Source: Natronohydrobacter sp.
Lineage (GTDB): Bacteria; Pseudomonadota; Alphaproteobacteria; Rhodobacterales; Rhodobacteraceae
Reading direction: 5' to 3'
Assembly: GCA_007117255.1 (NCBI GenBank)
Contig: SKGU01000171.1
Location: 1-11,614 of the forward strand
DNA: 11,614 nucleotides
The notes under the pieces were generated by a model that was not told the DNA's origin, searched no databases, and worked only from the letters and a program-made list of their open reading frames with translations. This document shows, piece by piece, positions 1 to 5,753 of this stretch (positions are counted from its first letter, which is position 1; each line of letters opens with the position of its first letter). The position numbers and the translations under genes were made by a program.

Positions 1-171
1 AAGAAGCGCTTTTCCATGACAGCCACTGGCAAGGTCAAGGCAGGTCAGGCCGGCAAGCGCCATGGCATGATCAAGCGGACCAAGAAGTTCATTCGCGACG
101 CGCGCGGTAATACGATCCTGTCAGAACAGGATGCCCGCATCGTCAAGAAATATATGCCCTACGACCGCTAA
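1..171 (+). CDS. rpmI: 50S ribosomal protein L35, 3' part
   Basis: The frame is open from base 1 to a TAA stop and encodes 56 residues, beginning KKRFSMTATGKVKAGQAGKR and ending KKYMPYDR. The lysine/arginine-rich sequence with the KRHGMIKR and KKFIRDARG segments is typical of bacterial L35, a small protein of the large ribosomal subunit. L35 is usually about 65-66 residues, so roughly the first 10 (including the start codon) lie outside the window. rplT follows after 12 bases, and its ribosome binding site overlaps the rpmI stop codon. This is the conserved rpmI-rplT pair, often transcribed after infC, which is not visible here. The call is secure; only the 5' end is missing. Confidence 0.96.
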   Translation, partial: KKRFSMTATGKVKAGQAGKRHGMIKRTKKFIRDARGNTILSEQDARIVKKYMPYDR

Positions 172-183
172 GGAGCCGCTGTC

Positions 184-546
184 ATGTCTCGTGTAAAATC
201 AGGCACCGTTACCCACGCCCGTCACCGCAAGGTTATCAAGGCGGCCAAGGGCTACTATGGTGCTCGCTCGCGCAATTTCCGCACTGCAACGCAGGCTGTG
301 GACAAAGCCAACCAATATGCCACCCGTGACCGCAAGGTCCGCAAGCGCAATTTCCGCGCATTGTGGATTCAGCGGATCAATGCGGCGGTTCGGGAAATCG
401 ATCCTTCGCTGACCTATTCGCGTTTCATTAACGCGCTGGGCCTGGCCGGGATTGAAGTGGACCGCAAGGTTCTGGCCGATCTGGCAGTGCATGAACCTGA
501 AGCGTTTGGCCAGATTGTGGCCAAGGCACAGGCGGCAATGGCCTGA
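184..546 (+). CDS. rplT: 50S ribosomal protein L20
   Basis: This encodes 120 residues, the normal size for L20, an early-assembling 23S rRNA-binding protein of the large subunit. The N-terminal half is the usual long basic arm, with the HARHRK, AAKGYYGARSR and RKVRKRNFRALWIQRINAAVR segments. The C-terminal half has the expected globular sequence with YSRFINALGLAGIEVDRKVLADLAV. An AAGGAG ribosome binding site at 170-175 sits 8 bases before the ATG and supports this start. In many bacteria pheS/pheT follow rplT, but here a terminator-like hairpin and then rplS follow. In other bacteria L20 represses its own operon, but no known L20 operator can be judged from this window. Confidence 0.97.
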   Translation: MSRVKSGTVTHARHRKVIKAAKGYYGARSRNFRTATQAVDKANQYATRDRKVRKRNFRALWIQRINAAVREIDPSLTYSRFINALGLAGIEVDRKVLADLAVHEPEAFGQIVAKAQAAMA

Positions 547-554
547 ATTGGATC

Positions 555-586
555 GTCCCGCGATGCGCACTGCATTGCGGGACTTT
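555..586 (+). terminator. terminator-like hairpin after rplT
   Basis: A 12-bp stem (555-566 pairing with 572-583, including one G-U pair) encloses the 5-base loop gcact. It begins 8 bases after the rplT stop codon and is followed by only three Ts before CGCGCGTTTC. Position and stem strength fit an intrinsic terminator of the rpmI-rplT transcript, but the short T run means it may only attenuate or protect the 3' end. Confidence 0.6.
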
Positions 587-623
587 CGCGCGTTTCAGTC
601 TTACAGGCTTGACGCATTGCTTC

Positions 624-644
624 CCGCGCCGTAACAGGGCGCGG
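624..644 (+). other. second GC-rich hairpin in the rplT-rplS gap
   Basis: A perfect 7-bp stem, CCGCGCC (624-630) with GGCGCGG (638-644), has a 7-base loop and no T run after it. It could reinforce the hairpin after rplT. A TTGACG box at 609-614 lies 17 bases before TAACAG (632-637), so the same stretch could instead hold a weak promoter for rplS. The sequence does not decide between these. Confidence 0.35.
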
Positions 645-664
645 CTCACTGTCCGGATTCGGGC

Positions 665-728
665 ATGTGGCCCCTGATCTCTTTCCCAGACCTGACAGCT
701 TCGGCAGGACGCGGGATGCTCAGGGCAC
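665..728 (+). ncRNA. possible structured leader upstream of rplS
   Basis: The rplT-rplS gap (547-844) holds no convincing gene. Within it this stretch can fold on itself. GTG-CCC-TGA (667-677, with two single-base bulges) pairs with TCAGGGCAC (720-728). Inside that, CCC (685-687) can pair with GGG (713-715). CCTG (691-694) can pair with CAGG (705-708), or alternatively GC (698-699) pairs with GC (704-705) around a TTCG tetraloop. It lies about 115 bases before the rplS start, where a regulatory 5' leader or a processed small RNA would be expected. It matches no RNA family I recognise, and the folding was done by eye. Confidence 0.3.
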
Positions 729-844
729 TAACAGAAGCGTGACCTATCCTCTGGCGGGCGCGGATGCGGACCCGATCGAAGACCAGAGCTCTTGGCCAGC
801 ATCACCAGCGTGGGCAAAACCGCGTGCAGTTGAAAGGATTTGCG

Positions 845-1225
845 ATGAACCTGATCGCACAGCTAGAAGCCGAGCAAATCGCAGAGCTTGGCAAGACCAT
901 TCCGGATTTCAAGGCCGGCGACACCATCCGTGTTGGCTACAAAGTGACCGAAGGCACCCGTTCGCGCGTGCAGAACTTCGAAGGCGTCTGCATTGGCCGC
1001 AAAGGCGGCGCTGGCATCGGTGCCTCGTTCACTGTGCGCAAGATCTCCTTCGGTGAAGGTGTGGAACGTGTGTTCCCGCTCTATTCGACCAATATCGACA
1101 GCATCGAAGTTGTCCGCCGTGGTCGTGTGCGCCGCGCGAAACTGTATTACCTGCGCGATCGTCGTGGCAAATCTGCCCGGATCGCCGAGAAAACGAACTA
1201 CCGTCCGCTGGACGCGAAAGCCTGA
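845..1225 (+). CDS. rplS: 50S ribosomal protein L19
   Basis: This encodes 126 residues and is a clear L19, a protein at the interface of the two ribosomal subunits. Recognisable segments are IPDFKAGDTIRVGYKV, RVQNFEGVCIGRKG, ASFTVRKISFGEGVERVFPLYS and VVRRGRVRRAKLYYLRDRRGKSARI. The ATG at 845 is chosen because the L19 homology starts at MNLIAQLE and an AAAGGA ribosome binding site lies just upstream. An in-frame ATG at 764 would add 27 residues unlike L19 and is rejected. In many proteobacteria rplS ends the rpsP-rimM-trmD-rplS operon, but here no trmD is present upstream. rpmE follows after 11 bases, so the two form one transcription unit. Confidence 0.97.
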   Translation: MNLIAQLEAEQIAELGKTIPDFKAGDTIRVGYKVTEGTRSRVQNFEGVCIGRKGGAGIGASFTVRKISFGEGVERVFPLYSTNIDSIEVVRRGRVRRAKLYYLRDRRGKSARIAEKTNYRPLDAKA

Positions 1226-1236
1226 GGAGCGAAATC

Positions 1237-1458
1237 ATGAAAGCCGATACGCATCCCGATTATCACTTGATCAATGTCAAGATGACCGATGGCACGGTCG
1301 TCCAGATGAAATCCACATGGGGCGCAGAGGGCGACACGCTCTCGCTGGATATCGACCCCTCGGTTCACCCGGCCTGGACCGGCGGCACGGGCCGTCTGAT
1401 GGATACCGGCGGCAAGGTGTCCCGCTTCAAGAACAAATACGCGGGTCTTGGTTTCTGA
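1237..1458 (+). CDS. rpmE: 50S ribosomal protein L31, cysteine-free type
   Basis: This encodes 73 residues and is recognisable as L31 from HPDYHLINVKMTDGT, the LDIDPSVHPAWTGG segment and the C-terminal SRFKNKYAGLGF. L31 lies on the large subunit and helps bridge it to the small subunit. The protein contains no cysteine, so it is the form without the CxxC zinc ribbon and should not depend on zinc. A GAGGAG ribosome binding site overlaps the rplS stop region, and only 11 bases separate the genes, so rplS and rpmE are almost certainly co-transcribed. A strong intrinsic terminator follows 25 bases after the stop codon. Confidence 0.95.
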   Translation: MKADTHPDYHLINVKMTDGTVVQMKSTWGAEGDTLSLDIDPSVHPAWTGGTGRLMDTGGKVSRFKNKYAGLGF

Positions 1459-1482
1459 GAAAGCCAAACCCCACAGTGATCG

Positions 1483-1513
1483 AAGGCGCGGGTGTTCCCG
1501 CGCCTTTTTTCTT
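1483..1513 (+). terminator. intrinsic terminator of rplS-rpmE
   Basis: A perfect GC-rich stem, GGCGCGGG (1485-1492) with CCCGCGCC (1497-1504), closes on the tetraloop TGTT and is followed directly by six Ts, then CTTGTTT. Two flanking A-T pairs extend the stem. This is a textbook Rho-independent terminator ending the ribosomal transcript before mipZ. Confidence 0.93.
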
Positions 1514-1612
1514 GTTTAACAAGCGTTTGGACTTTCGCGCATCTATGCTTGTATCCATCACTGGCTCAGCCTAGATGGGGCGTGATACCAACAATCGGCG
1601 GGGGCAGCAGCG

Positions 1613-2422
1613 ATGGCGCATATCATCGTGGTAGGCAACGAAAAGGGCGGCTCTGGCAAATCCACGATCTCGATGCATGTGTCGGTGGCATTGGCGCGCA
1701 TGGGCATGCGTGTCGGCGCGATGGATCTTGACGTGCGGCAGCTCAGTTTCGGCCGCTATATCGAGAACCGGAGCAACTGGACCCAGCGTCAGGAGCTGGA
1801 TTTGCCCTCGCCGCGTTTCATGCCTTTGCCCGATACCAGCATGTTTGACCTGCCCGAAAGCCCGCAACTGCATGATGCACGCATGAGCGCCGCGCTGGAA
1901 TCGCTGATGCCCGACAGTGATTTCATCGTGATCGATTGCCCCGGTTCCTATACACGCCTGAGCCAATACGCGCATTCAGTGGCAGATACGCTGATCACGC
2001 CGATCAATGACAGCTTTATCGATTTTGACCTTCTGGCCCGGACTGACCCTGAAACTGGCGCAGTGCTGTCGCCCTCGATTTACTCTGAAATGGTCTGGAA
2101 GGCGCGTCAGACCCGTGCGCAGGCTGGCCTCAAACCGCTGAACTGGGTTGTGCTGCGCAATCGCATGGGCACGACAGCGATGCACAACAAGCGCAAGGTC
2201 GGTGACGCTCTTGAACAATTGTCCCGCCGCATCGGTTTTCGCCTTGCGCCGGGGTTCAGCGAGCGGGTGATCTTCCGCGAATTGTTCCCCAAGGGACTGA
2301 CCTTGCTGGACCTGCGCGATGTCGGGGCGGAACCCATGACCATGTCACATGTGGCCGCCCGTCAAGAATTGCGTGATCTTATGCTTGCGCTCGAATTGCC
2401 TGAACTTGCGGTCAGTGTTTGA
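1613..2422 (+). CDS. mipZ: division plane positioning ATPase MipZ
   Basis: This 269-residue ParA/MinD-superfamily ATPase starts IIVVGNEKGGSGKST. It has a deviant Walker A motif with both lysines (K11 and K16), the MDLDVRQ switch segment (37-43) and Walker B FIVIDCPG ending in D108. The MNDSFIDFD-like stretch, the WVVLRNR segment and the ending RELFPKGLTLLDLRDVG are characteristic of MipZ rather than plasmid ParA. In Caulobacter, MipZ dimers spread from pole-bound ParB, inhibit FtsZ assembly and confine the division ring to midcell; the same role is inferred here. No parB is adjacent, as is usual for mipZ. It has its own leader after the rpmE terminator. The 3' end overlaps a convergent small frame by 11 bases. 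Confidence 0.93.
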   Translation: MAHIIVVGNEKGGSGKSTISMHVSVALARMGMRVGAMDLDVRQLSFGRYIENRSNWTQRQELDLPSPRFMPLPDTSMFDLPESPQLHDARMSAALESLMPDSDFIVIDCPGSYTRLSQYAHSVADTLITPINDSFIDFDLLARTDPETGAVLSPSIYSEMVWKARQTRAQAGLKPLNWVVLRNRMGTTAMHNKRKVGDALEQLSRRIGFRLAPGFSERVIFRELFPKGLTLLDLRDVGAEPMTMSHVAARQELRDLMLALELPELAVSV

Positions 2423-2585
2423 TATACCCACGGCTTGGCAGGCGCGCGGCCAGATCGTCCGAAAGGGCCGCAAGACGTGACTGGATCGTGTCATTTACAT
2501 CGCCAGATGGTTTCCCATAGGACAGCAGGCTGTTCAGCAAGGAAGTCCCTTTTGGGTGATCGGAGTTGGTTTCTGATGCAAACAT
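2412..2585 (-). CDS. small hypothetical protein, convergent with mipZ
   Basis: A 57-residue frame reads MFASETNSDHPKGTSLLNSL at its start and ends LPSRGYIKH before a TGA. A ribosome binding site, GAGAGG, lies about 6 bases before the ATG, and an in-frame stop codon a short way upstream fixes the 5' limit. The middle (DTIQSRLAALSDDLAARL) looks like an amphipathic helix; there is no signal peptide, membrane segment or cysteine. Its last 11 bases overlap the 3' end of mipZ tail to tail. Without it, a gap of about 370 bp would be left between mipZ and the transglycosylase gene. I do not recognise a family. The clean start context and protein-like composition favour a real gene; chance at this length cannot be excluded. 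Confidence 0.55.
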   Translation of the reverse strand: MFASETNSDHPKGTSLLNSLLSYGKPSGDVNDTIQSRLAALSDDLAARLPSRGYIKH

Positions 2586-2687
2586 GGCAGGCCTCTCATC
2601 ATTCAGTGCTCAACAAAAACGAGGTTAATTGCACGTCAGGGCAAAAATGGGGCGCTCGCGTGATGATTTGACGGACCTATTGCGGCA

Positions 2688-2715
2688 GGGCGGCGCGACT
2701 TGGCTTGCGCCACCC
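2688..2715. repeat. inverted repeat between two - strand genes
   Basis: GGG-C-GGCGC (2688-2696) pairs with GCGCC-A-CCC (2707-2715), giving 8 pairs, one mismatch and a 10-base loop. It lies in the 208-bp gap between the transglycosylase gene and the small convergent gene. There is no T run on either side, so it is not a standard intrinsic terminator; it may mark the 3' end of the transglycosylase transcript. The rest of this gap (2586-2793) shows no other gene or clear promoter. Confidence 0.4.
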
Positions 2716-2793
2716 ATGATTGCAATTCGACATATGGCCTGATCAACCTGCCGCAGATCACAGCGCGCCAACCCGCTCAGGGCCTTGCATGCG

Positions 2794-3384
2794 TCAACGA
2801 CGCCCGCATCCTCGCAGTTGCTGGTCATACATCGCCGCCCGAGATGCGACCCGGTCCGCGACGCCAAGCAACCAGGGCTTCGCATTGTAAGACCCGCGTG
2901 CAAATCCGGTATGGCCTTCGTGATAAGCCAGATACAGATTGCGGGCATCCGTCAGTGCCACGCCATTGCGTTGCTGGGTCTTGGAGTTATACCATCCGAT
3001 AAAATCGGTCGCGTCCGCGATATTGGTGCGCGTCGCCCTGCGGTTTCCGGTTTCGCGCACATACTCCTCCCATGTGCCGTCCAGCGCCTGAGAGTATCCC
3101 AATGCCGAGGATTGGCGACCCATCGGGATCACGCCAAGCGTATAGCGCACGGGTGTGCGCGCATCACCAATGAAGCGACTTTCTGCGTGAATGATTGCCA
3201 TCTGCACGGGCAAAGGAATGCCCCAGCGCCGTTCAGATGCGCGCATCGCCGCAAAGTATTGCGGCCGCTCCCGTTCCATCAGGCAGGCGTTCTCAAGATT
3301 GCGCGGTGCCGAGAACTGTGGGGACCGGCTTCCGCATGCGGCCAAGGTCGCTACAACGACCAGCGAAAGGAAAATTCTGCTCAT
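2794..3384 (-). CDS. lytic transglycosylase-like lipoprotein
   Basis: This encodes 196 residues. The N-terminus MSRIFLSLVVVATLAACGSR is a lipoprotein signal with lipobox LAAC, so Cys17 should be lipidated after cleavage; Gly18 gives no inner-membrane retention signal. The rest resembles an SLT-type domain: PVQMAIIHAESRF carries the likely catalytic Glu68, followed by ALGYSQALDGTW (94-105) and LAYHEGHTGF. Such enzymes cleave the MurNAc-GlcNAc bond of peptidoglycan and form 1,6-anhydro ends, here presumably in the periplasm at the outer membrane. The start at 3384 is chosen because the signal peptide begins there and AGAGG lies 6 bases upstream; a longer frame from 3471 adds 29 unlikely residues. 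It is divergent from motB, so a role in opening the wall for the flagellum is possible but unproven. Confidence 0.82.
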   Translation of the reverse strand: MSRIFLSLVVVATLAACGSRSPQFSAPRNLENACLMERERPQYFAAMRASERRWGIPLPVQMAIIHAESRFIGDARTPVRYTLGVIPMGRQSSALGYSQALDGTWEEYVRETGNRRATRTNIADATDFIGWYNSKTQQRNGVALTDARNLYLAYHEGHTGFARGSYNAKPWLLGVADRVASRAAMYDQQLRGCGRR

Positions 3385-3404
3385 GACTGCCTCTTTTTTC
3401 CGGC

Positions 3405-3433
3405 ATATTACCGTTATTGTGTGCTTTTGTAAT
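3405..3433 (-). promoter_or_regulatory. candidate promoter of the transglycosylase gene
   Basis: On the - strand ATTACA (3428-3433) and TAATAT (3405-3410) are separated by 17 bases. Each matches four of six positions of the housekeeping -35 and -10 boxes. The predicted transcript would start within about 20 bases of the ATG at 3384. This is a by-eye match only. Confidence 0.3.
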
Positions 3434-3521
3434 CCCCCGAAGCTGTTTCGATTGGTGCAACAGCCCCCCACCTTCGGATTCTGAACCGAATGTGATCTGT
3501 CATCGTGCGATGACGCCCGTG

Positions 3522-3536
3522 TTAACCTGTGATTCA
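3522..3536. promoter_or_regulatory. CtrA-like box upstream of motB
   Basis: TTAA (3522-3525), seven bases, then TTCA (3533-3536) matches seven of eight positions of the CtrA consensus TTAA-N7-TTAA. It ends 45 bases before the motB start. A GANTC site (GATTC, 3531-3535) overlaps the right half and another lies at 3477-3481. CtrA is the response regulator that activates motility genes in many Rhodobacterales. Binding here is inferred from the motif and from the similar site before flgE. Confidence 0.5.
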
Positions 3537-3581
3537 GTTGCCCGCGATATGGTCGGAACTGGGTGAAATAATGGGTGGCTT

Positions 3582-4370
3582 ATGCAACGATCTGACAATG
3601 TCAGGCCGGTGATCATCAAGCGAAAGCGCGTGGTTGCAGGCGGTGGGCATCATGGTGGTGCGTGGAAAGTGGCATATGCTGACTTTGTCACCGCCATGAT
3701 GGCTTTTTTCCTGATGCTGTGGCTTCTGGGCTCTGTTGAAGAAGACAAGCGCAAGGGAGTGGCAGATTATTTCTCCGAAACCTTCTCAATACAATCAGAC
3801 TCGTCAGGCAGCGATGGGTTCATGGGCGGCACGTCAATATCCGTGTCTGAATCCCTGACAGACGAAGTCGCAACCCGAGAGGAGCATGAGGCAGAGGTTG
3901 AAACCCTTCAATCCATTGTAGACACATTGGAACAGCGCATCGCCGCAGATGACATATTGGGTGAAGCTTTCACGCATGTTGCGATACGCATGACCGACGA
4001 AGGGTTGCTGTTCGAACTGTTTGACTTGGAAACGTCCCCCTTGTTCGACATGGAAGAAAACCAGCCGCGCCCTGTTCTGCGCCTTCTCGCCGAGGTGTTC
4101 GCCGATATATTCGCGACAGTGTCTAATCCGCTGGCAATCACTGCGCATTCGCGCAGCTTCCCGACTGTTTTCTTGGAAAACCCGGTTTGGAGCAAGACAA
4201 TCGCACGCGCACAGGGTGTTCAGCATCTTTTGCAGGCATCCGGTTTTCCGGAACCTCGTGTGCATCGTGTGACTGGAAATGCGGACCGTGTTCCCGCAAC
4301 CAGCCCGCCAACTGCGGCACGAAATAATCGTATCGAACTTGTCTTGCTGCTTCAGTCGGCAGAGCTCTGA
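3582..4370 (+). CDS. motB: flagellar motor stator protein MotB
   Basis: This encodes 262 residues. A basic cytoplasmic tail leads to HHGGAWKVAYADFVTAMMAF, the conserved MotB transmembrane start, with the proton-binding aspartate at D34; the single membrane helix runs to about residue 50. Residues 60-125 are an acidic periplasmic linker. From about 140 to 256 lies an OmpA-like peptidoglycan-binding domain ending in RNNRIELVLL. With MotA, which is not in this window, MotB forms the ion-conducting stator anchored to the cell wall. The usual GHTD-type motif reads TAHSRS here, a divergent form. The start at 3582 gives the expected short basic tail; its ribosome binding site (GGGTGG at 3573-3578) is weak. 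It heads the flagellar block, 69 bases before flgE. Confidence 0.9.
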   Translation: MQRSDNVRPVIIKRKRVVAGGGHHGGAWKVAYADFVTAMMAFFLMLWLLGSVEEDKRKGVADYFSETFSIQSDSSGSDGFMGGTSISVSESLTDEVATREEHEAEVETLQSIVDTLEQRIAADDILGEAFTHVAIRMTDEGLLFELFDLETSPLFDMEENQPRPVLRLLAEVFADIFATVSNPLAITAHSRSFPTVFLENPVWSKTIARAQGVQHLLQASGFPEPRVHRVTGNADRVPATSPPTAARNNRIELVLLLQSAEL

Positions 4371-4375
4371 GCTCT
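4361..4375 (+). repeat. small hairpin across the motB stop codon
   Basis: AGAGCT (4361-4366) and AGCTCT (4370-4375) form a perfect 6-bp stem with the 3-base loop CTG; the TGA stop codon spans the loop and the stem. There is no T run after it. It could affect mRNA stability or coupling to flgE. A similar arrangement occurs at the flgE stop codon. Confidence 0.35.
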
Positions 4376-4389
4376 TAATCAGAAAGTAA
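4375..4389. promoter_or_regulatory. CtrA-like box upstream of flgE
   Basis: TTAA (4375-4378), seven bases, then GTAA (4386-4389) matches seven of eight positions of TTAA-N7-TTAA and ends 50 bases before the flgE start, close to the spacing seen before motB. Two GANTC sites follow at 4415-4419 and 4432-4436, the second overlapping the GGAG ribosome binding site. The 69-bp gap could therefore hold a separate promoter for flgE-flgK-flgL-flgI. This is a motif-based inference. Confidence 0.5.
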
Positions 4390-4439
4390 TTGCTTGGGGC
4401 GAAACTGTTTGTGGGAATCACCTTGGAACTGGAGTCGAC

Positions 4440-5753
4440 ATGAGCATTTCCTCTTCAATGAATGCGGGCGTAGCGGGTTTGCGGGCGAATGCGACCCGGC
4501 TTGCTACGATTTCGGACAATATTGCCAATTCGGCGACCTATGGGTATCGGCGGGCGAATACCTCGTTTCACTCCATGGTGGTTGGGTCTGGCATTGCTGG
4601 GCAGGGTGCCTATTCCGCCGGCGGCGTTCGCACGACCACGTTGCGACTTGTGGATCAGGGGGGCTCATTGATCGGCACCCAGAACTCCACCGATATCGCT
4701 TTGTCGGGGCGTGGTTTCTTGCCGGTAACTTCTGAACTCGGCACCGCACTGCGCGACGGAACGGCCCCCCTTATGTTGACGACGACAGGGTCTTTCCGAC
4801 AAGACGCGCAGGGTTTTTTGCGTGATCCGGCCGGTCACGCGCTGATGGGCTGGCCAGCCAATCCGGATGGCACAATCCCGGCCTATCCGCGCGACAGCGT
4901 ATCTGGGCTAAGGCCCATACAGATTGGTGTAAACCAGCAGGCGTTCAACGCGACCACCAATATCAATTTCGGGGTAACACTGCCCGCATCCGGTACGCTT
5001 GCAGATGCGACAGGCGATCCGCGGCCGATGACGATCGAATATTTCAACGCGCTCGGTCTTGCGTCGAAGATTGATGTTGAACTGACACCAGTTCTCACAC
5101 CACCCGATGCATCAAACACCTGGCAGATGAGCCTAGTTGACCCGCAGTCAGGTGCATCTCTGGGTGTTTTCGAAATGGTGTTTGATGATAGCAGCCCGCA
5201 AGGCGGAACGCTTCTGTCGGTCAACCGCTTGAGCGCGGAAGGCAACGATTATGATCCAGCGACTGGTGAGATTGCCCTATCGGTGGGGGGGCAGCAGATT
5301 CAGCTCAATATTGGTCGTATCGGCGAAGGGACGGGTATCGTTCAACGTGGCAACACATTTGTATCCGCCGGGGTTGAGCAGGATGGTTTTGGTGCCGGGA
5401 ACCTCATCGGTTTGATGGTGGATGCCAATGGAAACCTTGATGCTGTCTATGATCAAGGCTTTCGGCGGACTCTTTACAAGATTCCGATTGTCGATGTGCC
5501 AAACCCCAACGGCCTGACCGCTGCAGATTCACAGGCATTTCAGGTGTCTCGTGACAGTGGCCCATTCTTCCTTTGGGATGCGGGTGATGGCCCTGCGGGT
5601 GAATTCGTTGGATTCGCCTTGCAAGAATCCGCTACCGACATCGCGGCGGAACTTACGGGAATGATCCAGACGCAACGAGCCTACTCTTCGAATGCGAAAG
5701 TCATCCAGACAGTGGATGAAATGTTTCAGGAAACCACCAATATCAAGCGTTAA
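4440..5753 (+). CDS. flgE: flagellar hook protein FlgE
   Basis: This 437-residue protein has the bipartite plan of axial flagellar proteins. The N-terminus, MNAGVAGLRANATRLATISDNIANSATYGYRRANTSF, has the DNIAN-T-GY rod/hook signature. A GRGFLPV segment follows near residue 90. The C-terminal helix has AELTGMIQTQRAYSSNAKVIQTVDEMFQETTNIK. These ends form the coiled-coil core, and the variable middle (about 140-370) forms the outer hook domains. FlgE polymerises outside the cell into the hook joining rod and filament and is exported by the flagellar type III system, which fits the absence of a signal peptide. GGAG lies 5 bases before the ATG. The flgE name is preferred over flgF or flgG because of the length and because flgK and flgL follow. 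Confidence 0.9.
   Translation: MSISSSMNAGVAGLRANATRLATISDNIANSATYGYRRANTSFHSMVVGSGIAGQGAYSAGGVRTTTLRLVDQGGSLIGTQNSTDIALSGRGFLPVTSELGTALRDGTAPLMLTTTGSFRQDAQGFLRDPAGHALMGWPANPDGTIPAYPRDSVSGLRPIQIGVNQQAFNATTNINFGVTLPASGTLADATGDPRPMTIEYFNALGLASKIDVELTPVLTPPDASNTWQMSLVDPQSGASLGVFEMVFDDSSPQGGTLLSVNRLSAEGNDYDPATGEIALSVGGQQIQLNIGRIGEGTGIVQRGNTFVSAGVEQDGFGAGNLIGLMVDANGNLDAVYDQGFRRTLYKIPIVDVPNPNGLTAADSQAFQVSRDSGPFFLWDAGDGPAGEFVGFALQESATDIAAELTGMIQTQRAYSSNAKVIQTVDEMFQETTNIKR

Noticed and set aside
609..637. TTGACG-17-TAACAG as a promoter for rplS
   Set aside because: The -35 box is good but the -10 box matches only three of six positions and lies inside a GC-rich hairpin; not listed separately.
764..844. 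N-terminal extension of rplS from an ATG at 764
   Set aside because: The added 27 residues do not resemble L19, and a ribosome binding site precedes the ATG at 845, where L19 homology begins.
1527..1555. TTGGAC-17-TGTATC as a mipZ promoter
   Set aside because: The -10 half matches only three of six positions; too weak to list as a feature.
2785..3432. 215-residue + strand open frame opposite the transglycosylase gene
   Set aside because: Antisense shadow: its sequence has no recognisable features, while the - strand frame has a lipobox, catalytic glutamate motif and ribosome binding site.
3385..3471. Longer start for the transglycosylase lipoprotein
   Set aside because: The extra 29 residues would precede a complete lipoprotein signal peptide and would bury its own ribosome binding site.
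3834..4421. 195-residue - strand open frame opposite motB
   Set aside because: Antisense shadow with cysteine- and arginine-rich composition and no domain; motB on the + strand is clear.
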